A DNA stretch of 64,000 bases from Nocardioides eburneiflavus (GCF_004785795.1 NZ_SRRO01000001.1:1674001-1738000), one strand, 5' to 3'. Shown: positions 7,827 through 16,872, numbered from the stretch's first letter. The notes: a model not told the origin generated them from the letters alone. Translations and numbers: made by a program.

Positions 7827-9433
7827 ACCAGGTCGTGCTCGAAGGCGTACGCCGCGGCCGCGGTGCGCGAGGCGACGTCGAGCTTGGTGAAGATGTTGGA
7901 CAGGTGCCGGGCGACGGTCTTCTCGCTCAGCACCAGCTCGGCCGCGACCTGGGGGTTGCTGCGCCCCGAGGCGACCAGGCGGAGCACCTCGACCTCCCGG
8001 GCGGTCAGGCCGCCGGGGAGTGAGGCAGGTGCCAGCAGGGACGAGGCGAGGTCGGCCATCGGCGCCGCACCGACCTGCCGGAACGCCGCGCGGGCGGCGG
8101 CCAGCTCTCGCTGGGCGGAGGACGTGTCGCCGAGGGCGAGCAGGCAGCGCCCGACGAGCAGCCTCGTGACGGCGGCGTCGTACGGCGAGGACGACTGCGT
8201 CCAGAGCTGGTGCGCCTTGCGGAGGTAGGGCAGCGCGCCCGCCGCATCGCCGGCGGCGAGCTCGACGGCCCCGTGGGCCAGGGCGGCGGCCGCGGAGAGG
8301 ACGACCGCCCCGACCGCAGACGCCAGTGACTCCAGCTCGAGGGCCAGGGGCCGCGCGCGCTCGACCTCGCCCGACGCCAGCAGCACCTCGACGGACCCCG
8401 GCAGGGTCCGGCACCGCTCCACCGGTCCGGCCGGCGAGGCCAGCAGCCGGTCGACGGCCGCGACCGACGCCGCGGACCGACCCTGGGCCTGCCACAGCAG
8501 CGCCAGCCCCGGCTGCGGGTCGACGCCGAGGTCGGCGGCGCGCTGGTAGGCCGCGTCGGCGCCGGCGAGGTCGCCGCGCAGCCGCAGCACGTCGCCGGTC
8601 TCGAGGGCGGTGAGGCCGATGGCAGGCGTGGAGCCCAGCGCGACGTAGCGCTCGGCGGCCAGCGACCACTCCCGCAACGCGTCGTCCCACGCACCGCGCA
8701 GCCGCATCAGCTGGCCGCGGTGCACCGCGCACTGGCCGGTGAAGGCCAGCAGCCCCGGCTGTGCGTCGCACCAGCGCTCGAGGGCGGCGGTCCACTCGGC
8801 GACCCGGCCGACGTCGCTGACCTCCTGGGCGCCCTCGATGGCGGTGCAGTAGACGTGCCCGGCCATCACGGGGGACAGCTCGCCGGCCACGACCCGGACC
8901 ATGGCGTCGTCGAGCTGCGCCAGTCCCTCGGCGAAGCGCCCGGACATGATCGACAGCCGCCCCCGTGCGCACGTGCCCATCGCGGTCAGGTCGGCGTCGT
9001 GGAAGCGGCGTCCGGTGTCGTACGCCTCGTGGACCAGGCGTTCGGCCTCCACGAGGTCGCCCTCGCCGAGGGCGCGGAACATCAGGAGGAACGCCAGCCA
9101 GCCGCGCTCCACGCAGTCCGCACCGATGTCGTCGACCAGCTCGGCCGCCCGGGCGGCCCAGCCGCCGGCGAGGGCGTGCTCGCCGTGCTCGGCCAGGTCC
9201 ATCGAGAGCCGCACCGCACACCCCGCCGCGGCGTGCAGGTCGCCCGCCGCCTCGTGCGCGCGGAAGGCGCGCTGCCGGACGGCGACCACCTCGTCGTGCG
9301 TCCCGACCAGCCCGACGGCCGCCGCGAAGCACTCGAGCTCGGCGGCGCTGAGGGCGTCGGGCCCGGTGCGGGACCACGCGTCGTACGCGGCCTGCCAGTC
9401 GCCGCGTGCGTAGTGGTCAGCGGCCGTGTCCAC
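7823..9433 (-). CDS. LuxR-family transcriptional regulator with TPR-like repeats, 536 aa
   Basis: The last 65 residues (L-T-A-R-E-V-E-V-L-R-L-V-A-S-G-R-S-N to A-F-E-H-D-L-V) form a LuxR/FixJ helix-turn-helix. The rest is an alpha-helical array of paired Ala/Leu-rich helices typical of TPR-like sensory regions of LAL/MalT-type regulators. No Walker A motif is present, so it lacks the NTPase of true LALs. GTG 9433 was chosen because the coding pattern starts there (V-D-T-A-A-D-H-Y) and it lies 20 bases after the stop of the monooxygenase. It is probably cotranscribed with that gene and may control it. Its stop codon sits inside a tandem repeat. Confidence 0.85.
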   Translation of the reverse strand: MDTAADHYARGDWQAAYDAWSRTGPDALSAAELECFAAAVGLVGTHDEVVAVRQRAFRAHEAAGDLHAAAGCAVRLSMDLAEHGEHALAGGWAARAAELVDDIGADCVERGWLAFLLMFRALGEGDLVEAERLVHEAYDTGRRFHDADLTAMGTCARGRLSIMSGRFAEGLAQLDDAMVRVVAGELSPVMAGHVYCTAIEGAQEVSDVGRVAEWTAALERWCDAQPGLLAFTGQCAVHRGQLMRLRGAWDDALREWSLAAERYVALGSTPAIGLTALETGDVLRLRGDLAGADAAYQRAADLGVDPQPGLALLWQAQGRSAASVAAVDRLLASPAGPVERCRTLPGSVEVLLASGEVERARPLALELESLASAVGAVVLSAAAALAHGAVELAAGDAAGALPYLRKAHQLWTQSSSPYDAAVTRLLVGRCLLALGDTSSAQRELAAARAAFRQVGAAPMADLASSLLAPASLPGGLTAREVEVLRLVASGRSNPQVAAELVLSEKTVARHLSNIFTKLDVASRTAAAAYAFEHDLV

Positions 9434-9453
9434 GGTGTCGAGGGTACGTCGGT

Positions 9454-10581
9454 TCAGGCGGCCGTGGGCAGGCCCGAGGTGGCCTTCGCCAGCTTGCGGG
9501 AACGGGCGGTGATCCGGTCGGCGACGTACGCCGCGTCGCGACCGACGCCGGGCAGGACCATCGAGCTGAACGCGTACTGGAAGCACAGCCCGCAGAAGAA
9601 CAAGCCGGGAGCGTCCGGGGACACCCCGCGCATCTCCCGCGGCCAGCCGTCGTCGCCGATCACCGGCAGGTGGATCCAGTCGAAGACCTGCCGGAAGCCG
9701 GTCGCCCACACCACGGTCGAGACCTCTCGCGGCGTGCCGTCGACGACGGGCAGGCCGTCGCGGACCTCCTCGACCCGGCTGGTGACCCTCTCGACGCCGC
9801 GCTCGAGCAGGTCCCGACGCTTCACCCGCAGCATCGGCCCGCCGTGGTGGCGGAGCTCCTCCATCAGCTTGGCGCGCATCGGGCTGCGCCGGGTCAGCAC
9901 GTGCTTCCAGGCGAAGAGCAGGACGGGGAACAGCATCCGGAACGCCGGGGACCCGAGCCTGGGCGGGATCTCGCCGCAGTCGCGACCGGCGAGGATCGTC
10001 GGGTGCGTCTCGGCCAGCTCGTAGGCGATGTCGGTGCCGGAGTGGCTGGCGCCGACGACCAGCACCGGCCCGTCGTTGACCTGGCTGGGACGGCGGTACT
10101 CGCTGGAGTGCAGCTGGAGGATGGCGGGGTCGAGCTCGGCCGCGACCCCGGGGACCGAGCCGGTACGGCCGAAGGTGCCGGTGCACACCACGACGTTGCG
10201 GCAGGTCCAGCGGCCGCGGTCGGTGGTGACGACGTATCCCTCGCCCCCGTCGGCAGCGGGGTCGAGGGCCTGCACCCGCGTCTCCAGGCGGACCGGGAGG
10301 GCGAAGGTACGGGCGTACGACTCGAGGTAGTCGCCCACGGCGTCCTTGCCGGGGAAGGTCCAGCGTTCGGCGGGGAACGGCAGGCCGGGCAGCCCGTCGA
10401 CGTGGGCGGGGGAGTAGAGCCTCAGGCTGTCCCACTGCCGGCGCCAGTGGTCGCCGACCCGCGCGGACGCGTCGAGGACCACGAACGGGATCCCTCGCTG
10501 CCGGAGGAAGTAGCCGGTCGCCAGGCCGGCCTGGCCCGCGCCGATGATCACGGTGTCGATGTCGGTGTCGTTGGTGTCCAT
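9454..10581 (-). CDS. Flavin-containing monooxygenase / NAD(P)-binding oxidoreductase, 375 aa
   Basis: Residues 11-24 (V-I-I-G-A-G-Q-A-G-L-A-T-G) are the FAD-binding Rossmann motif, W-R-R-Q-W-D-S-L-R-L follows near 46-55, and V-L-V-V-G-A-S-H-S-G near 172 is the NADPH-binding Rossmann motif. A-T-G-F-R near 290 is the second FAD-contact motif. This is the layout of FMO/YUC-like class B monooxygenases, which oxygenate N, S or carbonyl carbon. The substrate is not evident. A 10-bp inverted repeat sits in the upstream gap. The next gene downstream is a LuxR-type regulator 20 bases away. Confidence 0.85.
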   Translation of the reverse strand: MDTNDTDIDTVIIGAGQAGLATGYFLRQRGIPFVVLDASARVGDHWRRQWDSLRLYSPAHVDGLPGLPFPAERWTFPGKDAVGDYLESYARTFALPVRLETRVQALDPAADGGEGYVVTTDRGRWTCRNVVVCTGTFGRTGSVPGVAAELDPAILQLHSSEYRRPSQVNDGPVLVVGASHSGTDIAYELAETHPTILAGRDCGEIPPRLGSPAFRMLFPVLLFAWKHVLTRRSPMRAKLMEELRHHGGPMLRVKRRDLLERGVERVTSRVEEVRDGLPVVDGTPREVSTVVWATGFRQVFDWIHLPVIGDDGWPREMRGVSPDAPGLFFCGLCFQYAFSSMVLPGVGRDAAYVADRITARSRKLAKATSGLPTAA

Positions 10582-10590
10582 GCGCTCACT

Positions 10591-10643
10591 GTCACGCGAC
10601 GCGTACGCCGCTCGCGTCGGGCGCGATGCCCATGTCGCGTGAC
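10591..10643. promoter_or_regulatory. Inverted repeat upstream of the monooxygenase
   Basis: GTCACGCGAC at 10591-10600 is exactly complementary to GTCGCGTGAC at 10634-10643. The left arm begins 10 bases before the monooxygenase start. It could be a regulator binding site, possibly for the LuxR-type protein encoded in the same operon; that link is inference. Confidence 0.4.
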
Positions 10644-10648
10644 GCGGG

Positions 10649-10668
10649 CGTGGGTGGATGCACCCACG
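10649..10668 (-). terminator. Hairpin after the alpha/beta hydrolase
   Basis: A 7-bp stem CGTGGGT/ACCCACG with a 6-base loop lies 35 bases past the stop of the minus-strand hydrolase. There is no T-run. Confidence 0.4.
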
Positions 10669-10702
10669 GGCGAGGATGACTGGCGACCGGGACCGGTCGA
10701 CG

Positions 10703-11536
10703 TCAGCCCACGCGGCGCGCGAGCCGTACGACGGCGTCGGCCACCTGCGGTCCGAACATCACCGCGTCGTTGTGGCCGGCGCCCTCGAGGACGACCCGTT
10801 CGACGAGCACCGGCACGCCGTCTGCGACCCGCTCGCTGAGCTCGGTCGGGACGATGTCGTCGCGGTCGCCGTGGACCACGGTGACCGGTACGTCGCTCGA
10901 CGCCAGCGGTTCGAGCACGGGGAACCGGTCGCGGAGCAGCGCGCGCACGGGCAGCCACGGGTAGTGGTGGCGGCCGACGTCGGCGAGCTCGGTGAAGGGT
11001 GACCGCAGCACGATCCCGGCCGGGCGGTGCCGCTGCTGGAGGCCGGCGACCACGCCGGTCCCGAGCGACTCGCCGAGGAAGATCGTGCGGTCGAGGGAAT
11101 GGCCGAGGTCGACCAGCGCACGTACGGCCGCGTCGGCGTCCGCGGCGAGCCCGTCCTCGCTGGGGCTGCCGGGGTTGCCGCCGTAGCGGCGGTAGTCCAT
11201 GACCAGCACCGCGAACCCTCGCTCGCCGAGCTCGCGGGCGAGGTCGGCCCGCCCTGCGCGGTTGCCACCGTTGCCCGGTGCCATCAGGACGGCCAGGCCG
11301 GTGTCGCGCGCGGCGTCGGCAGGCAGGTACCACGCGCCCAGCTCGAGCCCGTCCGCCGTCTCCAGCGTCACGTCTCGGGCGCCCGGGAGCGCGTCGCCTG
11401 CGGGGGGTACGTCGCTCGCGTCGGGGAAGTAGATCAGCTGCCGTTGCAGGCCCCAGACGGCCGCGAGGCCGATGCCGACGAGGACCACCACGACCACCAG
11501 CACCACGACGAGCCTCCTGCTGCGGGACCGCACCAC
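10703..11536 (-). CDS. Membrane-anchored alpha/beta hydrolase, 277 aa
   Basis: An N-terminal Arg-rich segment followed by a strongly hydrophobic helix (about 9-30) predicts a signal anchor, placing the enzyme outside the membrane. Ser157 in G-E-S-L-G-T-G is the nucleophile, Asp226/227 in G-D-R-D-D-I-V-P the acid and His255 in G-A-G-H-N the base of the catalytic triad. D-Y-R-R-Y-G-G-N-P-G-S-P is typical of the BEM46/ABHD13-like group. The substrate is unknown. Start is GTG 11536, with a second in-frame GTG immediately after. Confidence 0.85.
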   Translation of the reverse strand: MVRSRSRRLVVVLVVVVVLVGIGLAAVWGLQRQLIYFPDASDVPPAGDALPGARDVTLETADGLELGAWYLPADAARDTGLAVLMAPGNGGNRAGRADLARELGERGFAVLVMDYRRYGGNPGSPSEDGLAADADAAVRALVDLGHSLDRTIFLGESLGTGVVAGLQQRHRPAGIVLRSPFTELADVGRHHYPWLPVRALLRDRFPVLEPLASSDVPVTVVHGDRDDIVPTELSERVADGVPVLVERVVLEGAGHNDAVMFGPQVADAVVRLARRVG

Positions 11537-11628
11537 GCTTCATCGTGGCACGGGCGGTTCGTGGCATCAGCCCGACCGAAGGCCGAAGGCCCCTTGCCGG
11601 ACGGCCACCGGCGGAGGATGGTGGACGG

Positions 11629-11817
11629 ATGAAGGCAGAGGTGGGCGACCGCCTGGTCGTCGAGAGCAACAGGGTCGACGCGGCCCCCAGGCAGGGGGAG
11701 ATCGTCGAGGTGCGCGGGGCGGACGGCGGGCCGCCGTACGTCGTGACGTGGAGCGACGGCCACGAGGGGCTGGTCTACCCCGGCGCCGACGCGCACGTCG
11801 TACCCGGTCAGCACTGA
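11629..11817 (+). CDS. DUF1918 domain protein, 62 aa
   Basis: The whole protein is one DUF1918 domain: M-K-A-E-V-G-D-R-L-V-V, R-x-G-E-I-V-E-V, and G-P-P-Y-V-V-T-W-S-D-G-H-E-G-L-V-Y-P-G. It is a small SH3-like beta fold common in actinobacteria, function unknown. GGAGG lies 11 bases before the ATG. It is divergent from the hydrolase. Confidence 0.85.
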   Translation: MKAEVGDRLVVESNRVDAAPRQGEIVEVRGADGGPPYVVTWSDGHEGLVYPGADAHVVPGQH

Positions 11818-11856
11818 CGCGCCCGACCACGAGCACGCCCGGTGCGGCGCGACCGT

Positions 11857-11880
11857 ACCGGGGCTCCCGAGCGCCCCGGT
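11857..11880. terminator. Hairpin between convergent genes
   Basis: ACCGGGGC and GCCCCGGT form an 8-bp perfect stem with an 8-base loop between the ends of the DUF1918 gene and the convergent minus-strand gene, so it may stop transcription from both sides. Confidence 0.5.
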
Positions 11881-11897
11881 GCATCCACGGGTAGGTC

Positions 11898-12494
11898 TCA
11901 GCGGGAGGCGAACCAGGGACGATGCAGGTCGTAGAACTGCGCGTCGGCCATGACGTACTCGAGGTCGGAGCGCACCTCGGGCGGCGGCTCGAGCTGCTCC
12001 CCGTGCCGGGCGGCCTCCTCGCTGGTGAACGCGACCGTCTCGGTGAAGGTGCCGTCGGGCTCGATGGCGAGGGTGCCGCCGATGATCTCGGGCCGCATCT
12101 GGTGCAGGGAGTCGGTGTCGGTGGTCATCATCGACCTGAGCCGCTCGACGTCGTCGACCCTGCCCCGGATGACCTGGACGAAGCCCGCGCTGTCGGACCC
12201 GCCGTCCATCAGGAGCGTGACGTCGTCGCAGTCGTGGAACTCGACGGGCCCGTCGAAGAGCTCCATCATGCGGGCGGCCCACGCGTCCTGCTCGGGCCGG
12301 CCGGAGTTGGCCATCGCGGACTCCCGCGAATCGAATCGGACGACACCCACGAACATGTCGTCGTCGGTGAACCCGTAGGTCCCTCCGAGCCAGCCCGGTG
12401 CTCCGGAGCCGAGCTCGTTGCGCCACGTGTCCAGGTGCTCGTGGAGCTCCTGCTGGCGCGTGCACTTGCCTTGGATGATCTGGATGAACACGCT
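11898..12494 (-). CDS. Conserved hypothetical protein with a dimeric alpha-beta barrel-like fold, 198 aa
   Basis: The protein reads as two similar halves: V-F-I-Q-I-I-Q-G-K-C-x-x-Q-x-E-L near residue 1 and F-V-Q-V-I-R-G-R-V-x-D-V-E-x-L near residue 104. Each is followed by a helix and a strand with a short acidic loop. This repeated beta-alpha-beta pattern is what ABM-type dimeric alpha-beta barrel proteins show, here fused in one chain. GTG 12494 is preferred over the ATG at 12515 because GAGGAGG lies 6-7 bases before it. No catalytic role can be assigned. Confidence 0.7.
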   Translation of the reverse strand, partial: SVFIQIIQGKCTRQQELHEHLDTWRNELGSGAPGWLGGTYGFTDDDMFVGVVRFDSRESAMANSGRPEQDAWAARMMELFDGPVEFHDCDDVTLLMDGGSDSAGFVQVIRGRVDDVERLRSMMTTDTDSLHQMRPEIIGGTLAIEPDGTFTETVAFTSEEAARHGEQLEPPPEVRSDLEYVMADAQFYDLHRPWFASR

Positions 12495-12647
12495 GCCCCT
12501 CCTCGGTGTGGTCACCCACCTCTCGGGGGTCGGGGGGTGGGAGGGCAGTCCTCGAATCTACGCCCGTCCGGGGATCGCGGACAGAGGCGGCCGAGGCGTC
12601 TAGACCGCTCCGACCCGCGGCCGCGCGCGACTGTCGGTGGTCGTCCC

Positions 12648-12653
12648 TAGAGT
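12648..12653 (+). promoter_or_regulatory. -10 box (TAGAGT) for a leaderless transcript
   Basis: TAGAGT is followed by exactly 7 bases and then GTG 12661. No ribosome-binding site is present, and the spacing places the transcription start on the start codon. Confidence 0.55.
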
Positions 12654-12660
12654 CGTCGTC

Positions 12661-13875
12661 GTGGGGATCGCGGGGGCGATCCGGTCAGGGGTCGACGGCA
12701 TGGGTGACGGGCTGGAGCGTCGGTGGGACGACGCGGTGGAGACGGCGTGGCGGGAGTTCCGCCAGCGGCTGGCGGACCGGCTCGCCGAGCTCGAGGGTGG
12801 GGGCCACGTCATCGTGGACACCGACCCCGACGACCCGGCAGCGGCGTGGTGCCAGGTCGTCGTCGCGGACGGCGTCCTCCTCGTGGAGGCGATGCGCGAC
12901 GGCGGGACGGAGCTCTCGGAGGAGCTCGAGGCGCGCGAGGTCGACCGCGCGGCCGTGATGGTGGTCGACGCGCTGCGCGGGGCCTACGGCGTGCTGCACC
13001 CCGTCCTCCTCGACGCCGGCGGCCTCGAGCGCGACGGGGCCGTACGCCCGCTGCCGCCCGAGCCGCCGCGAGGGGACGAGCCGGACCTGGAGGCGGCGGT
13101 CCAGCCGTCGTCGGTCGAGGAGGTGCGCGCCCTCGTCGACCTGGCGGTGGCCGACGCCTACGACGAGGCGCCGCAGTGGGACGACGACGGCGACCTCCCG
13201 CTGCCCACCGAGGACCGACTCGTCTGGGTCCTGGTGCACAAGGAGGCCCCGCGCGTGCTGCTCTCGTGCCTCCTCGTCGATGACGTGGCGGACGAGCAGG
13301 CCGCGCTGGCGGAGGTCAACCGGCTCAACCGCAGCGAGCTCGGCCTCACCTTCTTCCTCGCCGACCAGCGGATCAGCGTCACCCGCGAGCTCGGTCTCGG
13401 CGTGGCGGTGCCGTCCGCCGTGCGCGGCGAGATCATGCGGCTGCTCTCGCAGGTCGACGGCTGGGCGCGCGACCTCGGCGAGCACGTGCGCACCGCGCCC
13501 GAGCCCGCGCGCGAGCGCACGGGCAGCCGGTTCGAGACGGCGTACGCCGTGATGGCCGAGCTCGAGCGGGAGGAGCGCGGGTCGGTCGGGCCGGCCACGA
13601 TGGTGCGGATCTTCGGCAACGACACCGGCCTGCTCCTCAAGGCCGTCCGCATCACCGAGAGGCGCCGTCGCGAGGCGCGTACGCGGACCCGCGAGGCCCA
13701 CGTCCAGGGGCAGCGGACCCGGGAGAAGGCCGCCCGCGCACGCCACGACTACCTCCGCGACCTCACGTCCCGGATGCGGGCGGGGCTGCGGCTGATGGTC
13801 GACGCGCCTGTGCGCAAGGTGCAGCTCGACCAGCTCGCGCTGTTCGACGAGGACGAGGCGGGGACGACCCGGTGA
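12661..13875 (+). CDS. Conserved hypothetical protein with a YbjN/T3SS-chaperone-like domain, 404 aa
   Basis: The N-terminal 90 residues contain a W-R-E-F-R-Q-R-L-A-D-R-L helix and a T-D-P-D-D-P-A-A-A-W-C-Q-V strand region. Residues about 160-290 (V-W-V-L-V-H-K-E-A-P-R-V-L-L to L-G-V-A-V-P) look like the YbjN/type III chaperone-like fold. The C-terminus is a basic, charged helix rich in R-R-R and R-T-R-E, probably a coiled coil. The leaderless GTG at 12661 fits the promoter; ATG 12700 is the alternative. A NERD-helicase gene begins 46 bases downstream on the same strand. Function unknown. Confidence 0.7.
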   Translation: MGIAGAIRSGVDGMGDGLERRWDDAVETAWREFRQRLADRLAELEGGGHVIVDTDPDDPAAAWCQVVVADGVLLVEAMRDGGTELSEELEAREVDRAAVMVVDALRGAYGVLHPVLLDAGGLERDGAVRPLPPEPPRGDEPDLEAAVQPSSVEEVRALVDLAVADAYDEAPQWDDDGDLPLPTEDRLVWVLVHKEAPRVLLSCLLVDDVADEQAALAEVNRLNRSELGLTFFLADQRISVTRELGLGVAVPSAVRGEIMRLLSQVDGWARDLGEHVRTAPEPARERTGSRFETAYAVMAELEREERGSVGPATMVRIFGNDTGLLLKAVRITERRRREARTRTREAHVQGQRTREKAARARHDYLRDLTSRMRAGLRLMVDAPVRKVQLDQLALFDEDEAGTTR

Positions 13876-13921
13876 CCGCGTTCGGCGGACGGGTGGCCGT
13901 TCTCGGTGATGGGGTGGCCCC

Positions 13922-15571
13922 ATGCCGCGCCTGATCCCGGAGAGCCCGACCTTCACCACGACGTCCGAGCAGGCGGTCTGGGAGCGGCTGCGGATGAGCC
14001 TCGCCGACGACGACGTACTCATCGCCAACCTCCGGCTCACCGACGAGCGCAAGGACCACGAGGTCGACCTCGTCGTCCTCATGCCCGACATCGGCATCGT
14101 CACCGTGGAGGTCAAGGGCGGCAGCGTGTGGTGGGACGACGGCTGGCGGATCATGCGCCGGGGCCACGAGGCGACGATCCACCCCGTCGACCAGGCCCGC
14201 GACGCCAAGTACGCGCTCCGCGGCTACGTCGAGCGCGACGAGCGGTGGGGCAGTCGCACCCGGGTCGGGTGGTCGCACGCCGTCGTGACCCCCTACTCCG
14301 AGTTCGGGTCTGACTTCGCGCTGCCCGACCTGCCGCGCTGGGCCCTGCACGACAAGCACGACCAGGACCACCTGGTCGGCCGGATCCGCCAGACCGCACA
14401 GCGGATGACGCACGGGCAGCGGGTCGCGACCCTCGACGACGTCGACGAGATCGCCGAGATCCTGACCGGCCGGCTGCCCACCACGTACGACGTCCGCGCG
14501 GAGGCCGACCAGCGCGCCGACGTCGCCGACCGGCTCACCCTCGAGCAGGCCACGATCCTGCGCGTCACCCGGCTCCTCCACCGCGTCGAGGTGCGGGGCG
14601 GCGCCGGCAGCGGCAAGACCGTCCTCGCGCTCCAGCAGGCCAAGGAGCTCACCCGCGGCGGGCAGGACCGCAAGCCGCAGCGGGTGGCGCTGCTCTGCTA
14701 CTCCATCGGGCTCGCCGAGCACCTCAGGCGCGAGGTCGCGACGTGGCCGCGCAACCACCGGCCTGCGTTCGTCGGCACCTTCCACGCCTTCGGCAAGCAG
14801 TGGGGAGCGCCCGACGGCGACCGCACCGACAGCGACTTCTGGGAGGAGCGGCTCCCTGCCGAGATGGCCGAGCTGGCGACCGCGCTGCCCGACGGCAAGA
14901 AGTACGACGCGGTGATCGTCGACGAGGCGCAGGACTTCGCCGACTCCTGGTGGACGCCCGTGCTGCGTGCGCTGCGCGACGAGGAGGAGGGCGGGCTCTA
15001 CGTCTACTCCGACGAGAACCAGCGGATCTTCGCCCGCTTCGGCCGCCCGCCGGTCGCGCTCGTCCCGCTCGTGCTCGACCACAACCTCCGCAACACCCGC
15101 CAGATCCACGAGTCGTTCGGTCCGCTGGCGCCGAGCCGGATGTACTCCCGCGGCGGCGACGGCCCCGCCGTACGCTTCCTCGACGTCGCCGGCGACGACC
15201 CGCTCGACGTCGCCGACGACGAGGTCGACCGCCTGCTCGACAACGGCTGGGACCCGCAGCACGTCGCGCTCCTGACGACCGGGCACCGGCACCCCATCCA
15301 GGTCGAGCGCACCGACTTCCACGACCAGAACGGCTACTGGCGCACCTACTGGGACGACGACGTCTTCTACGGCCACGTCCTCGGGTGCAAGGGCCTCGAG
15401 CGCCGTGCGGTCGTGCTCTGCCTCAACGAGGACGGTTCCCGCGACCGCGCGCGCGAGCGGCTCTACGTCGGGATGTCCCGTGCCACCGACGAGCTGGTCG
15501 TCGTGGGCGACCCCGCGACCGTACGCCGGGTGGCCGGCGACGACGTGGCGCGGAGGCTCGGCATCGGCTGA
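13922..15571 (+). CDS. NERD domain - UvrD-like helicase fusion, 549 aa
   Basis: Residues about 15-130 form a NERD (nuclease-related) domain: H-E-V-D-L-V-V-L-M-P-D-I-G-I-V-T-V-E-V-K-G-G carries the D...E-x-K nuclease triad. From about residue 226 the chain has the SF1 Walker A (G-G-A-G-S-G-K-T), the Q-like T-L-E-Q-A-T before it, D-E-A-Q-D near 333 (Walker B), L-D-H-N-L-R-N-T, and G-M-S-R-A-T-D-E-L near the end. The protein should be a DNA translocase with a tethered nuclease. Related NERD-helicases act in repair or phage defence in other bacteria. The upstream unknown gene is on the same strand with a 46-base gap. Confidence 0.85.
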   Translation: MPRLIPESPTFTTTSEQAVWERLRMSLADDDVLIANLRLTDERKDHEVDLVVLMPDIGIVTVEVKGGSVWWDDGWRIMRRGHEATIHPVDQARDAKYALRGYVERDERWGSRTRVGWSHAVVTPYSEFGSDFALPDLPRWALHDKHDQDHLVGRIRQTAQRMTHGQRVATLDDVDEIAEILTGRLPTTYDVRAEADQRADVADRLTLEQATILRVTRLLHRVEVRGGAGSGKTVLALQQAKELTRGGQDRKPQRVALLCYSIGLAEHLRREVATWPRNHRPAFVGTFHAFGKQWGAPDGDRTDSDFWEERLPAEMAELATALPDGKKYDAVIVDEAQDFADSWWTPVLRALRDEEEGGLYVYSDENQRIFARFGRPPVALVPLVLDHNLRNTRQIHESFGPLAPSRMYSRGGDGPAVRFLDVAGDDPLDVADDEVDRLLDNGWDPQHVALLTTGHRHPIQVERTDFHDQNGYWRTYWDDDVFYGHVLGCKGLERRAVVLCLNEDGSRDRARERLYVGMSRATDELVVVGDPATVRRVAGDDVARRLGIG

Positions 15572-15592
15572 GCGCCGACTGGTCACTCGGCC

Positions 15593-16603
15593 TCACCGCA
15601 TGTCGAACACCAGCCGCGCGGGCACCTCGCCGGCCAGTACCTCCTCGAAGCACGCGTTGACGTCGTCGAGCCTCCGGCTCTCGGTGACGACGCGGGTGAG
15701 CCCGCGGGCGTGCAGGTCGAAGCAGGCGGCGAGGTCGTTGCGGGTGCCGACCAGTGAGCCGATGATCGAGATGCCCTTGAGCACGGTCTCGAAGACCGGC
15801 AGCTCGAGGCGGTTGTCGGCGGGCAGCCCGACCAGGACCAGTCGGCCGTTGGGGTTGAGGGCGGCGTGCGCGGCGCGCATCGCGGCCGGCGACGGCACCG
15901 TCACGAGGGCGATGTCGACGCCGCCGATCGCGGCGAGCTGCGCGGCCTGGTCACCGCGCGCGTCGATCACGTGGTCGGCGCCGAGGTCCTTGGCCAGCTG
16001 GAGCTTGTCGTCGTGCACGTCGACGGCGACGGTGCGCGTGCCGAAGATGCGGGCGTACTGGAGCCCGAGGTGCCCGAGGCCGCCGATGCCCACGACCATG
16101 CAGGTCTCGTCGGGCTTGGGGTCGGCGACCTTGAGCGCCTTGTAGGTCGTCACGCCCGCGCAGGTCAGCGGCGAGGCGTCCATCGGGTCGACACCCTCCG
16201 GGACGGGTACGACGTGGCTGGCCCACGCGACGGCGTGCTCGGCGTAGCTGCCGTCCATCGTGTAGCCCATGTAGGCCGGACTGGTGCAGTAGGTCTCCCA
16301 GCCGTCGACGCAGTAGCGGCAGTGGCCGCACGCCTGGCCGAGCCACGGCAGGGCGACGCGGTCGCCGACCGCGACGGGCAGGTCGCCGTCGCCGACGGCC
16401 TCGACGATGCCGACGCCCTCGTGCCCGGGCACGAGCTGGTCCTTGGGCTTGACCGGCCACTCGCCGCGTGCCGCGTGGATGTCGGTGTGGCACAGCCCGC
16501 AGGTCTCGATGCGGACCAGCACCTGGCCGGGACCGGGCGTGGGTACGGGAACGTCGCGGATCTCCAGCGGTGCTCCGAGGGTGGGGACGACGGCAGCCTT
16601 CAT
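15593..16603 (-). CDS. adhP: Zinc-dependent alcohol dehydrogenase (AdhP-like), 336 aa
   Basis: Catalytic zinc ligands are Cys35, His61 and Cys148 with Glu62 next to His61 (P-G-H-E-G-V-G). The structural zinc is held by Cys92, Cys95, Cys98 and Cys106. Residues 172-177 (G-I-G-G-L-G) are the NAD-binding loop. All key residues of the propanol-preferring AdhP class are present, so it should interconvert primary alcohols and aldehydes. The start at 16603 is supported by GAGGAG 7 bases upstream. It stands alone, with a 299-base gap before it. Confidence 0.9.
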   Translation of the reverse strand: MKAAVVPTLGAPLEIRDVPVPTPGPGQVLVRIETCGLCHTDIHAARGEWPVKPKDQLVPGHEGVGIVEAVGDGDLPVAVGDRVALPWLGQACGHCRYCVDGWETYCTSPAYMGYTMDGSYAEHAVAWASHVVPVPEGVDPMDASPLTCAGVTTYKALKVADPKPDETCMVVGIGGLGHLGLQYARIFGTRTVAVDVHDDKLQLAKDLGADHVIDARGDQAAQLAAIGGVDIALVTVPSPAAMRAAHAALNPNGRLVLVGLPADNRLELPVFETVLKGISIIGSLVGTRNDLAACFDLHARGLTRVVTESRRLDDVNACFEEVLAGEVPARLVFDMR

Positions 16604-16810
16604 GGGGTGCTCCTCAGTGGTGGGCGCGGCGCGACCTGCGCCGAGGGAGCGCGATCGCTCCACCTCGAGGGTCGTCGCGTCGCCCGGTCACCGGCAGGGG
16701 CGATGGGACCCCGGGGTGCGGGGCGAAGGTCCTGTGACGTCGAGGACCGGCCCCCGGAGCTGCCTGCGGTGGTGTCCTGCGGTGCCGTGACGACCAGCTG
16801 CTCCGGGAGC

Positions 16811-16836
16811 GTGAGTGAAGACTTTCCCTCACTCAC
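16811..16836. promoter_or_regulatory. Inverted repeat in the 299-base gap upstream of adhP
   Basis: GTGAGTGA (16811-16818) and TCACTCAC (16829-16836) are exact inverted repeats with a 10-base spacer, the size of a dimeric repressor site. The gap 16604-16902 otherwise contains no gene; besides this site I see only a repeat element at its far end. Confidence 0.4.
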
Positions 16837-16872
16837 CCACGCCGCCCTCCATCGGAATCGGACCCCTGTGGG

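Noticed and set aside
13763..15586. Minus-strand frame opposite the NERD-helicase
   Set aside because: Shadow of a gene with clear motifs.
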